Positions 10,796-21,051 of a stretch of 64,000 nt of DNA are shown here, piece by piece. The DNA lies in assembly GCA_006503535.1 (NCBI GenBank), contig QYRS01000011.1, forward strand, positions 682,001-746,000, written 5' to 3'. The notes under the pieces were generated by a model. It was not told the origin of the DNA. It saw only the letters and a program-made list of their open reading frames with translations, and did not search any database. The position numbers were made by a program, and so were the translations under genes. Each line of letters opens with the position of its first letter. The first letter of the stretch is position 1. This DNA comes from Arthrinium phaeospermum. Its lineage: Eukaryota > Ascomycota > Sordariomycetes > Amphisphaeriales > Apiosporaceae.

Positions 10796-12134
10796 ATGGG
10801 AAACGCTGCGCGGATCGGACTGGTTGCGGCCCTGGCTTCTGTCAGCACCGCCTACACTCTCGCCGCAGACAATGACATCACCATCAAGGACACGGCCGGC
10901 CAGATCGCCAAGGGCCTCTTCGACACCTACTACGACGCCGCTGCCACCACTGGGCAGTTCAGACAGAGCCAGGACTGGTTCTGGTGGCTCTCGGGCACCG
11001 CCTGGAACGGCCTGCTCGACTACACCCTCCTGACCAACGACACCACCTACAAGAAGCCCCTCCTGGACGCCCTGGCCAAGAACGTCGGCGAGAACTACGA
11101 CTTCGTTCCCGCCTCGCAGGCCAACTGGGAAGCCAACGATGACCAGGCCTACTGGGTCTACAATGCCCTGACCGCCATGGAGTACAACTTCGACCCTCTG
11201 CCCTGTCCCAGCGGTGGCTCATCGCCCTGCGAGACCGACTGGGTGAAGCTCAGCAGCAATGCGTTTGACCGATTCGTGAGCCGTTGGACTACGGACGCTG
11301 GGACCTGCAATGGTGGCTTGAAGTGGCAGTTCAACCCTGCGAGCAAGGGTTACGGTAAGTACCTAACCAAACCATGAATAGGCTCAGGAATTCTCTCGCT
11401 AATGAACATCAATAGACTACAAGAACTCCGTGACCAACGGCGGTTTCTTCCAGACCGCTGCCAGACTCGCGCGGTACACTGGGGACCAGAAGTACGCTGA
11501 CTGGGCAAACAAGGTCTGGGACTGGTCTACCGGTGTTGGCTTCGTCACCGCCGACTTCCACGTCGTCGACGGCGCCGGCGATGGCGGCAGCGACAACTGC
11601 ACCAAGCAGGACAAGAACGAGTGGACCTACAACAGCGCCACCTACATGATGGGCGCCGCCAACATGTACGCCTTCACCAAGGGCGACAAGGTGTGGGAGG
11701 AGCGGGTCCAGGGCCTTGTCAACACGGCCAAGACGCAGTTCTTCACTGAGGACGGCATCATGCGCGAGGCCTGCGAGGCCAGCAACAAGTGCAACACCGA
11801 CAACACCAGCTTCAAGTCCAGCCTGGCGCGCTGGATGGGCCGCACCGCCGTCCTCGTCCCCAGCGTCCGCTCGACCATCACCGACCTCCTCGAGAAGAGC
11901 GCCGCCGCCGCCGCCGCCACCTGCGCCGGCTCGACCTGCGGTAACCTCTGGACCGCCAGCACCCCGTTGGCCGGCAAGCAGGACTTCGGTACCCAGCTCA
12001 GCGCCCTCGAGATCGTGCAGAGCCTGCTGGTCCTGGATGCGCCCCTGAAGCTGGCCACCGCCCAGGGTGCGCAGGCTCCCGCGCCCGCGCAGCCCCAGCT
12101 CAAGTTCGTGAAGAGCGTACACAAGACGTCGTAG
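10796..12134 (+). CDS. GH76 endo-1,6-alpha-mannanase (Dfg5/Dcw1 family)
   Basis: Cell-wall enzyme family thought to cleave or transfer alpha-1,6-mannan, linking GPI proteins to wall glucan. Exons 10796-11354 and 11416-12134 give 425 residues. A signal peptide covers about residues 1-20 (hydrophobic core VAALASVSTAYTL). The GH76 barrel follows, with DWFWWLSGTAWNGLLDYT, the catalytic Asp pair in ANDDQAYW (D115/D116), and later GGLKWQ and NGGFFQTAARLARYTGD. Unlike the membrane-anchored Dfg5/Dcw1 proteins, the C-terminus ends in a charged, non-hydrophobic tail (KFVKSVHKTS), so no GPI-addition signal is visible and the enzyme is probably secreted. An Ala run at about 365-371 sits near the end of the catalytic region. 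GC-rich codon use is stronger than in flanking DNA, as expected for an expressed gene. Confidence 0.93.
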
Positions 12135-12589
12135 AGGCCACAGGGTTTTCATTTTCCTGTAAAACTTGCAGCAACGAATAACGGCCGAGAATATCTTCAG
12201 AATAGATATTTGTGTAAAACCATAGAGCAATCATTAGGGAGGCGTAGCAGGTCTGGTAAAACATTAAGGGTTCATATTCTTCTTCTTCTTCCCGTATCGT
12301 GTTTGATACGGGCATCAAGTGTCACATAGACGAGCAGATCTCGAAACAATCTAGGACACATTTTTTATTTTTGCCTTGCATGGCCTTGCATTGCTACTTT
12401 TGTGTTTAGTGCACTACACATATAAGGCATTCAGTCTAAAGTTTACAATAGTACATAAGATCACATATTCTCTCAAGCCCCTTGGGGTTGGGTAGACCAT
12501 TATCCATTCGTTGTTGCCGTTGTCCCCTGCTTTCACCAAGTTACTTAAGACCATTGTCGAACTGGTCCAAAGCAAAATTCCATGAGGTG

Positions 12590-12715
12590 ATTTTGAGAAA
12601 GAAGAACAACCAGTGGCCAACGGGAACTATTTGGGATTCGAACCCAGAGCTCGGAAGTTGGCGATGCAAGTTTTGCAAAAGAGCAGGTTCACAACCACTT
12701 GTCGAGGGTGGCGAT
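12590..12715 (-). repeat. tRNA-like/SINE-like remnant A
   Basis: On the minus strand, 12645-12633 reads GGGTTCGAATCCC, a perfect Pol III B-box/T-arm. An A-box-like TCGACAAGTGG lies at 12705-12695, about 60 nt upstream, the spacing of a tRNA with a long variable arm. The flanks do not form an acceptor stem, so this is not a working tRNA; a tRNA-derived SINE or tRNA relic is more likely. Confidence 0.45.
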
Positions 12716-12999
12716 GAACTCGTTCTATCAGGGCAGAAAGGAGTGCTATTCGAAATCGTGAAGTTGAGCTCCATAGGGTGTGGCTGCTTCTTGCAGAGCT
12801 GAGAGGCAAAAGAGAGAAGGGGGAAAAAACACCCTTGAGTTTTCCATAGACCTTTGTGAGATGATATTTTTTGGCAATACAAAATAGCAATGAACAGGAT
12901 TCCGCTGGCAACCACCACTCGGCGAGATGACCATGAATACAACCATTACCAGGGTGAAAATCAGTGCAGTAAAGGCCCATATGGATGACTGGTTCTATA

Positions 13000-13090
13000 G
13001 GCACTGCTCCTCCATGGTGGAAGATGAACAAAAAAAAACCAATGTCTTCGCCGCGCCAGGGATTCGAAACTCGCACCGATAGGCAGAAAA
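13000..13090 (-). repeat. tRNA-like/SINE-like remnant B
   Basis: On the minus strand, 13070-13059 reads GTTTCGAATCCC, a near-perfect B-box. A T9 tract (minus strand, 13038-13030) follows about 20 nt later and could end Pol III transcription. The sequence after the B-box (CATTGGTT..ACCATGGA) resembles that after remnant A (CACTGGTT..CTCATGGA), suggesting diverged copies of one element. Confidence 0.4.
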
Positions 13091-13114
13091 AATTACCGAG
13101 AGCAATAAAATAAG

Positions 13115-13164
13115 AATCATTTGGTTGATTGCCGCCCCTTGAGATGGCAATCAACCAGATGCTT
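13115..13164. repeat. Inverted repeat (19-nt arms, 12-nt loop)
   Basis: Arms 13115-13133 and 13146-13164 pair at 17 of 19 positions, with one further wobble pair. The inner 11 bp (GGTTGATTGCC/GGCAATCAACC) are perfect. It lies just beyond remnant B and could be a terminal inverted repeat, a cruciform or an RNA hairpin. Confidence 0.8.
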
Positions 13165-13620
13165 AAAGAATCAGGGTCTGTTGGGCGTTATAAGGTGAGC
13201 AAGTTTATAATAGGGGGTGGGGCAAGGTCCCAACCTCCCTCTTAAGAATAGGTAGTCAGTTAGCACACCAGGGACATGTTTGTTTGTCTACAGCAGATAC
13301 AACCCGGATAATGCGGTGCTTATGGATTGTTGTTGTTGTTACATGTTGCCACGGCCCAGTCGAGGGAATCTGTGTAGACGAGCAACAGTGTCCAACTCCT
13401 GGGGGAGCAAGGAATTCTTTGATATTGTAGCACCCATATTCGAAATCATATTTTGATTCAGTGCTACATGTTCTACAATCCAGTCTGCACGAGTTGTAAC
13501 GAAATAGAAACATTTGAACTCACGGCATCAATAAGACTTTTTGATATTACTGGCATTATTACATCTTACTATTGCTTTCCACATCTACCCAGATACAATG
13601 ACGACTTAATCCCACACTCT

Positions 13621-14727
13621 TCACACCAATCCCGACCCCAGGCTTCTAAAGAGTGCCTGGGTCTCCTCCGACATCTCAACAACGCCCGTCCGATTCAAGG
13701 CCAGGTCCGCCAGCATGGGTTCCTGCCGCCGCAGCCCCTGCGCCGAGTCGACGCCCCAGCTCTCGATCTCCTCAAAGGCCTTCCAGCACAGCGCCTGCCA
13801 CAGCACTCCGTGCCCGTCGCCACCGTTCCGCACAAAGACCTCGTAATCGGCGTCGGGCCAATGGGGCTCCCACATCTTCTCGATGTAGGCGTGGCACATC
13901 TCGTGCACCAGCGCCCGTACCAGGTGCTCGATGCTGTAGTGGCCGCCGTCGTCGGGGCTCCGCAGCACCAGGCCGATGCGCAACCGCCGCCGCCGCCGCA
14001 TCGACTTGGCACTCCGGTAGAGCATGCTGGTCCAGGCCGTCGCGCCCGGGTGCTCGTCGTACTCGACCGCTTCTCCCCCATCGTCCCGTTTACCGTCGCC
14101 GCCACCACCACAGCATCCACCGACTACAGCACTACGGCGAAGTCCACGGCAGCGCTTGTCGATGCTGCCGCCGCCGCTGTTTCCAGAGGCAAAGGCGTGC
14201 CGGCGCACCCCGAGATAGCGGCGCAGGCCGCACCACGCCGAGGGCATCGAGTCGAAGACGTCGAGGCGGACGCGCTCGCAGGGCCGGATCTGGCAGAGGA
14301 CGTTGTGCTCGTTGTGCTTCTTGCGCAGCATGGCCCCGAAGAAGAGGCGGTCCAGGGACGTGTACAGCAGGCGCAGGTCGCGGACGAGCTCCTCCCGGAT
14401 CTCGTAGTCGGCGTACTGGTGCAGCGCGGTGCGCTCCCAGCTGCGCAAGATGTGCACGACTGTCCTGCGGTGGAAGTCGTACAGCCACGCGTGGGCGCTG
14501 GAGTCATACGACGGCTTGGGTTTGGTTTGGGGGGTGGTCGTCCCCGACCCTGACCCCGGTCGCGACCCCGACCCCGCCGCCGGCGCTGCTGCTGCTGTGG
14601 TGGATTCGTCCTCGTCACGGCGGCTAGGGCCGATGAACGCGGCGGTGTGGGTATAGAGGTGGTGGACGTCGTCAAAGAAGGAGCCAATGTTGTCTTCTGC
14701 CATGACGCGGGAGCTCCAAGGCGACAT
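13621..14727 (-). CDS. SprT-like zinc metalloprotease-domain protein (1)
   Basis: Single-exon protein of 368 residues. The start at 14727 is used; MAEDN at 14703 is an alternative. The SprT-like region runs from about 125 to 330, with a family-like opening (LRLLYTSLDRLFFGAML). The zinc-binding HEMCHAY motif follows, with H275, E276 and H279, and GHGVLW further on probably supplies the third ligand. A low-complexity G/S/T-rich stretch (about 40-70) and a second at about 200-225 (Gly/Cys/Arg/Asp-rich) interrupt the fold. The SprT family includes Spartan-type DNA-protein crosslink proteases, but this fungal subfamily lacks visible PIP or UBZ motifs. Its role is unknown. A second member of the family lies at 25.7 kb. 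Confidence 0.82.
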   Translation of the reverse strand: MSPWSSRVMAEDNIGSFFDDVHHLYTHTAAFIGPSRRDEDESTTAAAAPAAGSGSRPGSGSGTTTPQTKPKPSYDSSAHAWLYDFHRRTVVHILRSWERTALHQYADYEIREELVRDLRLLYTSLDRLFFGAMLRKKHNEHNVLCQIRPCERVRLDVFDSMPSAWCGLRRYLGVRRHAFASGNSGGGSIDKRCRGLRRSAVVGGCCGGGGDGKRDDGGEAVEYDEHPGATAWTSMLYRSAKSMRRRRRLRIGLVLRSPDDGGHYSIEHLVRALVHEMCHAYIEKMWEPHWPDADYEVFVRNGGDGHGVLWQALCWKAFEEIESWGVDSAQGLRRQEPMLADLALNRTGVVEMSEETQALFRSLGSGLV

Positions 14728-15917
14728 TGCGCACGAGTCCTCCGTGTTGTTGACTGATTGGGTCTTGTTATGGCGGGTGGAGAGGGACCCTGCAGAATTT
14801 TGTGCGAAGTTTAAATCAGGGGTAACCTGGTGTCGATATTGTGGCGACTTGACGAACGCCTCTCAAAGCTTGTGATATATGGCGACGGGACGTCAGATGA
14901 GATGGGCTGCGCTTCTAGTGTTGGTGTTCCCCAGATTCCTAAATAGTCCGTTCCAACGAGGAGATCTTGTGTACTGTAAGTCCTCAGGCAAGGGTAGGCA
15001 ATTTTCAAGAGTTCTGACTCGAGCTAGTACTTGTGGCATTGCGCTGGTGCCTTGATATACTGGGTTGAACCTAACAATCCAGCGTAAAATAAAGAAACTG
15101 CCAGAAATATACAACAGGACTGCAGGTTTAGACCCCTTGGTTTTTGCTGGGTTGCGGCATTGTCAAGATAAAAAGCGATTTTTCCCAGTTCTTTGTTCTT
15201 TCTTTTCTTCCTCAGGGGCCGCTGCGGACTTACAAGTAGCACACCGAGGTGACTATCGCTGTACATATCAGATAATCAGTGATTGATCGGATGTGATGAG
15301 AACCAGCCCAGCGCATCTGCATCCTGGGTATTTGCTTATTGCAGGTTTCTTGACGCGAAGTGTTCTCAGCTGGGCTGTTCGTTCTGAGACATAGATTGGT
15401 TGCTTTTCGGGGCTAACGCCATCTGCTTGATTGAGTAAGTGAGCATTCCAGACAGGACAACTCACGGGGAGAACACACATAAGATTGAAGTGATGGACAT
15501 TCTCTCTCCCTGTCCAGGAATAAAGTTTAATGTCAAGATTCAATAGCATCTCCAATTGATGGCATGAAGGGGGCAAAGACTTCAAGGGCTGCAACGGTCG
15601 GGGGTTGGTGATTGGCTCAATTGGGCGGCGCTGGTGCCTTTAGCCCCTGATAGTCTAGTGCTCAGCCAAGCAGCTGGAGGACGGGAACTGCGGTACCTAC
15701 CTGTCAAGTCACTTGGGCCAAGTAAGAGGTACATTATGTACTTACCTAGTGTAACGCCGTTTCCCCGTCACATCATTGACCCAAATTGCCCACAGAACCG
15801 CCAGCATCGAATATCTCTTGTCTTGCCAAGGCCTATCATACCAAAAACGAAGCGCCCGTTCTGTACAAGTATGCAGCTTCGGGTTGCCTATTAGCTTCAA
15901 AAGCGACATTGCCAAGC
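14728..15917. other. Intergenic region
   Basis: This is 1.2 kb upstream of the SprT-like gene and of the decayed regulator. I see no gene, repeat or RNA signature in it. Confidence 0.55.
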
Positions 15918-16946
15918 ATGCAGAGGACTGCAGGAACCGCAGCGGGCGAGATCCGCGTGCCGAAGCTTTATCATCAAAGGGCAAGGTTCGTCTGCCAGCC
16001 CTGCCGTGCCCGCCGTGTCAAGGTCAGTTCGCAGCTAGTAAGCGCAGAGGGAGGAGAGACTCCATGGGCACCAATAGCTCGAAAGTACCCGTGGCTACTA
16101 GTATTGGTAGAACCCACTGACCCGTCTTGTGCCGCAACGAGGCCAAGCCTAGTTGCAACCACTGCGAGCGGCGTAGGCTGGCTACCTTGCTTCTACTTGG
16201 TACGAGCGCCAGCCACAGCCAACACCAATCTCTACGGCGGCTGGACAGTCGGGGACTACCAAGACTCCCTCCCTCTCAGTTGCCCTCTGTAGCAGCACCT
16301 GCCGCTGGCGGTGCCGCTGGAGCGTTAGACCCTGGGCGATAAGCCGTTGAGGTCGCGCGACTGGCGCATGCTGGAAACACGGTTGATGCAACAGTATTGC
16401 ATAGAAGCAGAACCCATCATAAGCATTGACGGGAGGTCGCGTCAGACACTGGCCAGTACGGTGCCCAAGATAGCCTTGACGAAGTCCGGCTCCAGGCTGC
16501 ATGCCATAGCCGCCCGCGAGCACCGGGACGAGGTGGCCCGCCGGGTCCGGGACAATAGCGTCGACCACGTCCCCGTCACCGCGCTCCAGAACCATGTCCG
16601 CGATGCGTACGGCCCGCCTCAGGAGTGGTTAGCCCTGACGCCCAGTATCTGGGCCATGCAACGTAAGGTCTGGACAGCGCTGCGGGATATCATCGCCGAC
16701 TTCATCACGACGCGCGTCCTCCGCTCCTTCACGCTGAACCTGACGGAGCAGGGGAAAGTGAAGCGGAATAAAGGGATAGTGCTAAACTCCTGTAGTACCT
16801 CTGACAACCGTCTCGGGCCAATTGCAACGCTTGACTTGGGTGTCGCTTTCGCTCTCGTTCTCGCGACGAATCAACTAATGCCATGGCTGGATTATAGGCG
16901 TACTAATGCATTTCCACGGAGTGACCGGAATGCAGCGTGTATATAA
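15918..16946 (+). pseudogene. Decayed Zn2Cys6 transcription factor
   Basis: The ATG at 15918 opens a frame reading VCQPCRARRVK, the first half of a zinc cluster. It ends at a donor-like AAG/GTCAGT (16020-16026). The second half (CRNEAKPSCNHCERRRL) resumes at about 16129, but the base before it is TTG instead of an AG acceptor. The sixth cysteine falls in another frame (LPCFYL), about 4 nt out of register. Further on (16340-16560), RSRDWRMLETRLMQQYC and VPKIALTKSGSRLHAIAA match the start of a Fungal_trans_2-like regulatory domain in yet another register. No set of introns I could find rescues it. The coding signal is clear, the function is lost, and the end point is approximate. Confidence 0.62.
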
Positions 16947-18810
16947 ATCATGTCTGACTTTAAGAATGGCTAAAGAAGAAGTATATTACACCAAGTCGTT
17001 GACCAGTCGTCGTTCCCATTCAAGCCATACAAACCAAATCTCACCCAAGCAACATGCGGCTGACCAGTACCCATCGTCCACCTCGCGCTGTCCAAGCCCC
17101 GAGACGTTGCCCATGGCTCCCTGGCGCTCGTGGTAATGACCATCGGACTATGCCTCGTCTCCCGCGCGACGGCCGTCGAGGGCGTCTTGACAGACCTCCG
17201 CGTCCCCAGCGTGATGTGCTGTGGCACAGAGCAGGGGATGTAGCCGTTCCACTGAGATGCCATTCAAGTTGACCAATATACCTCGGACATATACACCGGA
17301 GGACGTGACGAGCGGCTTCACGGCGCCCGTGTACTTGGCCGTGCTGAGGACGAATTGTTTCTTCCCTAGTCAGGTGCCGCGCCTGGCGGAGCCGCTGGCT
17401 GCCAAGGCTACATACTTACTTACACATGTTCAAGGCAAGTGATAGTGCTGAGGAACATTGTTCCACCGGTGTCCAGTTCTCGAGGGGCTAGATTACCATG
17501 GGAAGTTGAGATAAGAAGAAGTTCTTCCGCGGTTGTTTTTGTTATCCAATTGATAGAGTAGACCAGGGATTCAATGTGAGGTCTATACAGCACCCACATC
17601 CACAAAGTGCCAGTTCCGGCAGGTGACAAGAGAATACCAAGCAATGCCCCGTTGATCCTTTCCAAGTCCGAATTTTGGGGACCCCGCACCCGATCTCCTC
17701 GGGCGACCCGGCTAGCTAGTATCTTGGCCGAGCCGCGATACTTTCCGACTCGGGCAACTCAACGGTTCAGCTGGTTCGTATCGCCGGGGGCTTGGAACCT
17801 AGACAGAACCTAACAATATCCAAGAAATCTCCAGAGGGTCTCGGCTGCAGAGGTAGCTTCCCATTCTGGCGAGTTAGGCCCTCCGACTTGGTTCCCGGCA
17901 ACATTCCGCGAGTCTTGCCTGATACCCAAATATCATGGCCTTCAGCCATGGTGTCGCCATCAGAGGCTAATTGCCAGGCACGGGCGCGCCGCACGCCATA
18001 CGCCATAGCCATGCGCCATACGCCGCACACTTGGGCCAATGGTATTTCAGTTGATATGAGCTTGCTACACACCCCCCGACTTGAGGCTTCAATTGTGCAG
18101 TGCAGCCCAGCGACATATCCAGTGTATCCATCGCTTAAACCTGGCCTGTCTGAAGTCAATAACATCAAAAGTGGCGGGCTAGACCGGCCTCGAATGCGGA
18201 CTAGTCAATGAACTACCAACTTGCCGGTATCGTTACCTTGGCCCAATCGTTAATCTCTTCAACAACTTGCCTCTCTGTATAGGATCCTTGTTTGACGGGA
18301 GATGGGGATTTCATGCAGAAATGTCGCGGGGGCTGCCCCAATCCTTTGCCAAGAGCCAAGGTGGTCGCCAAGCTTGTTATCATCTCTTTTCGCGCGGTCG
18401 CCACCATGGGGTCGGGATCCAGAGCCGAGATAGTTTCTTTCGAATGCTACAGTCGCTCAGAGCTTTACATGCCCGGTTTTCTGGAAGGGTAAGGAGTGTC
18501 GGCATCTGTTACTGTTTGCGGAAGGTCCTTGGGTCTCACGTAGCAGCCGACGGAGTGCCCAGCCTTTACCATGAGAAATCAGGGCCACGGCGAATCTTAT
18601 CCCGCAATCTGTGGGATGTATACAGAACGGACATCGTGCTACCAACATATATAAGTATGTGTGTTCGGTCGACCCAACATGGACGAACGAGTGCAGATTA
18701 GAACGCATCTCCCAATCTGACAGTGAAGACCTGCACCTTATAGACAGGCGCCAATCTTGATCCCACTTGGTATTCTACTCCTTGGTCGTCTAGTTGGAAA
18801 TCCAGTCAAG
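16947..18810. other. Intergenic region
   Basis: No supported gene. A CG-rich block at 17690-17760 holds several CTCGGG/CCGA repeats in both orientations. CGCCATA heptamers repeat three times at 17994-18020. The segment from about 18740 is the likely leader of the next gene. Confidence 0.55.
17994..18020. repeat. CGCCATA heptamer repeats
   Basis: CGCCATA occurs at 17994-18000, 18001-18007 and 18014-18020, the last two separated by a degenerate unit (GCCATG). Confidence 0.75.
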
Positions 18811-20271
18811 ATGAAGGCTACTGTTGCGTCCCTTCTTCTAGTTGCCATGAGCACTGGCAGTGAGGCTCGACCTCGCCAGGCTCAGATCAACGCCCAGATG
18901 TTCGGTCCCGCTCAGCTTGAAGCCTTCAATGCCCCTCAAGCTGTCTCCATGGACACGATGAAGCAGGAAAAGCTCGGGTACAGGGACGTACAGAGAGCTG
19001 CAGGAACCTACGACCTCAACAGATACGAGAAAGCCGGCCCGGCTCCCTGTGTCAATGGAACCGCTGCTGGTTATGCGTGCAACCGCGTCGACCTGAAGGG
19101 CTTTCTCCGCCACCAAGACATGGGTGCCACCAAGGTCCTGGAGGGCAACGATGTCTGGGGTAAGGCTTCCAGTCCCTTTCGCGTACAATGCACAAGCTAA
19201 CCTGTGCAAAGGATGGACTTCTGCTGATGGGCGAGAGTTTGGTGCTGTCGGCCAAGCTGAAGGAACCGCTTTTGTTGAGATCAAGTCTGATGGCAGCCTA
19301 GTCTACCTGGGCCGCCTGCCGACTCAGACCGAATCTTCAACATGGCGAGACATGAAGGTTATCAAGAACCACGTTTACATTGGCTCCGAGGCGAAAGACC
19401 ATGGCCTTCAAATCTTCGACATGAGGAAGCTTCTCGACATTGACCCAGCCAGCCCGGTCACATTCCCCCTGTCGTCGCTCACAGCTCATTTCGATGCGTT
19501 TGGTAGCAGCCATAACATTGTGGCCAATGAGGAAACAAACATGATCTACGCTGTAGGGACTGCGCGATCCCTGCCATGTCGCGCTGGGCTTTGGATGATC
19601 GATGTCTTCCACCCCGACCGCCCCAAGACGTCGGCTGCGTGAGCTCGGATGGCTACGTCCACGACGCTCAGTGTGTCATCTACACCGGCCCGCAGGTGGC
19701 CTACCAGGGCCGGGAGATCTGCTTCAACTACAACGAGGACGCCTTGACCATCGTGGACGTCAGCCGCAAGCCGACGCCCGTGATGCTTTCACGCACGACG
19801 TACAACGGCGCGACCTACACGCACCAGGGCTGGCTCGCCAATGCCGACATGACGTATTTGCTGCTCGACGACGAGCTCGACGAATCGCGCCAGAACGGCG
19901 CCGCGGCCGACCAGCGCACCACGACCTACGTCGTGGACATCACGGACCTCACGCAGCCCGTCTTCAAGTCGGTCTACAAGAGCCCCGCCAAGTCCATCGA
20001 CCACAACCAGTATGTCATCGACGGCCTGTCGTACCAGTCGAACTACGGCTCGGGACTCCGCATCGTCGATGTCGGCTCTGTTGGCCGTGACGAGGGGGCC
20101 TCCAGTGCCTTCACTGAGGTTGGGTACTTTGACTGTCGCCCCGAAGACGACGCTGTCAATGGCGAGGCCACATTTGATGGATCCTGGAGTGTGTACCCTT
20201 ACTTCAAGAGCGGCTACATCCTGCTCAACAGCATTGAGCGAGGTGTCTTCTCGCTCAAGTACCACGGGTGA
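18811..20271 (+). CDS. Secreted LVIVD/choice-of-anchor-B family protein, frameshifted
   Basis: Family of predicted extracellular beta-propeller-like proteins of unknown function. The ATG at 18811 starts a signal peptide (KATVASLLLVAMSTGSEA). Exons are 18811-19159 and 19212-20271. Family landmarks: GATKVLEGNDVWGW, LGRLPT, WRDMKVI..VYIGSEA..GLQIFD, HNIVANEETN, LWMIDV, SSDGYVHDAQCVIYTGP, YQGREICFNYNEDALTIVDV and a QSNYGSGLRIVDV-type segment. At C-run 19621-19624 the frame shifts: upstream sequence runs into TGA at 19640, while the conserved GCVSSDGYVHD continues in the next frame. One missing base explains this. With one extra base the exons total a multiple of three (469 residues). No intron fits. 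It may be a sequencing error or a real loss. Confidence 0.8.
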
Positions 20272-21051
20272 AGGGAGGAAACTTGATTGGATATGTTAAT
20301 AGCGGTATAATAATCGATAATCATAATAAGCCAGTCTTGCTCATCATGCGCCACGATCTGGGGGCGATGGCATTGCAGTCGAGATCGCTGAATGGAAGAC
20401 ACGACGAGGTGAAATGGCATGTGAGGATCACGTGCACTTGTAAAATGCTGATGGGTACCTGTAACACACATCACTCATTATCGATGTGGTACGAGTCGTC
20501 GCGTGCCTATACTGAGCAGGTCTAGACCCTTCCCGAGGTGTTGGGAAACTCCAAGAGTCATTTTGTTCCGATTCATGATGCGAATGCATGCTTCTCGGCT
20601 CTGCCGCATTGAATTCATTGCTTCTTCATGCCAGGCCGCCGGGTGCTGCCCAGAATTGAACCCCAAAAGGTACTTTTCATGCTCTCTCCACGGGCTGGCG
20701 TTACCTACCTTCGTTTCAGGATAAAAGAGGTACTGCGGGGGAATCAGGGACGTGTGTGCGGGGCGGTTTCCCTCGAGCTCGCCATCCAATCCCAATCCCC
20801 ATACAAGATTAGCAGCCGCTGGCCAAAGATTATTGTTCCTTTCTCACCAATCTATTAGCTAACCTCCAATTGCCTCCACATCCCATACCCGCCGGACCAG
20901 CAGGCCGGAAAGAACCTTAGAAAGCAACAACGACGTCCGTACTAAACCCATTATCTATCTTGATCTTTATCGCCTATATCCGCGAGCTCACCGGTTTCTG
21001 TCCATGCATACGCGTCGGTAGCCCGAGAGACCTTGCCCCCGAGACGAGGAG
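20272..21051. other. Intergenic region
   Basis: This is 780 bp between the LVIVD gene and the F-box gene. It holds the promoter of the latter with a pyrimidine-rich stretch at 20820-20890, and I see no gene. Confidence 0.6.

Larger units (their letters stand above)
12135..13620. other. Intergenic region with tRNA-like remnants and a hairpin
   Basis: No protein gene is supported. Two minus-strand B-box-like sequences and a strong inverted repeat are listed separately. A CTT-type short repeat lies at about 12278-12292. Confidence 0.6.

Noticed and set aside
11409..12230. Minus-strand frame of 273 codons
   Set aside because: Antisense to GH76; G/L/V-rich shadow.
13453..14553. Plus-strand frame of 366 codons
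   Set aside because: Antisense shadow of the SprT-like gene.
17690..17760. CG-rich block as a possible regulator binding array
   Set aside because: Spacing is irregular and no adjacent intact gene uses it.
20520..20760. Possible tRNA around GGGGTTCAATTCTGG (minus strand)
   Set aside because: The T-stem does not pair and no A-box lies at the right distance.
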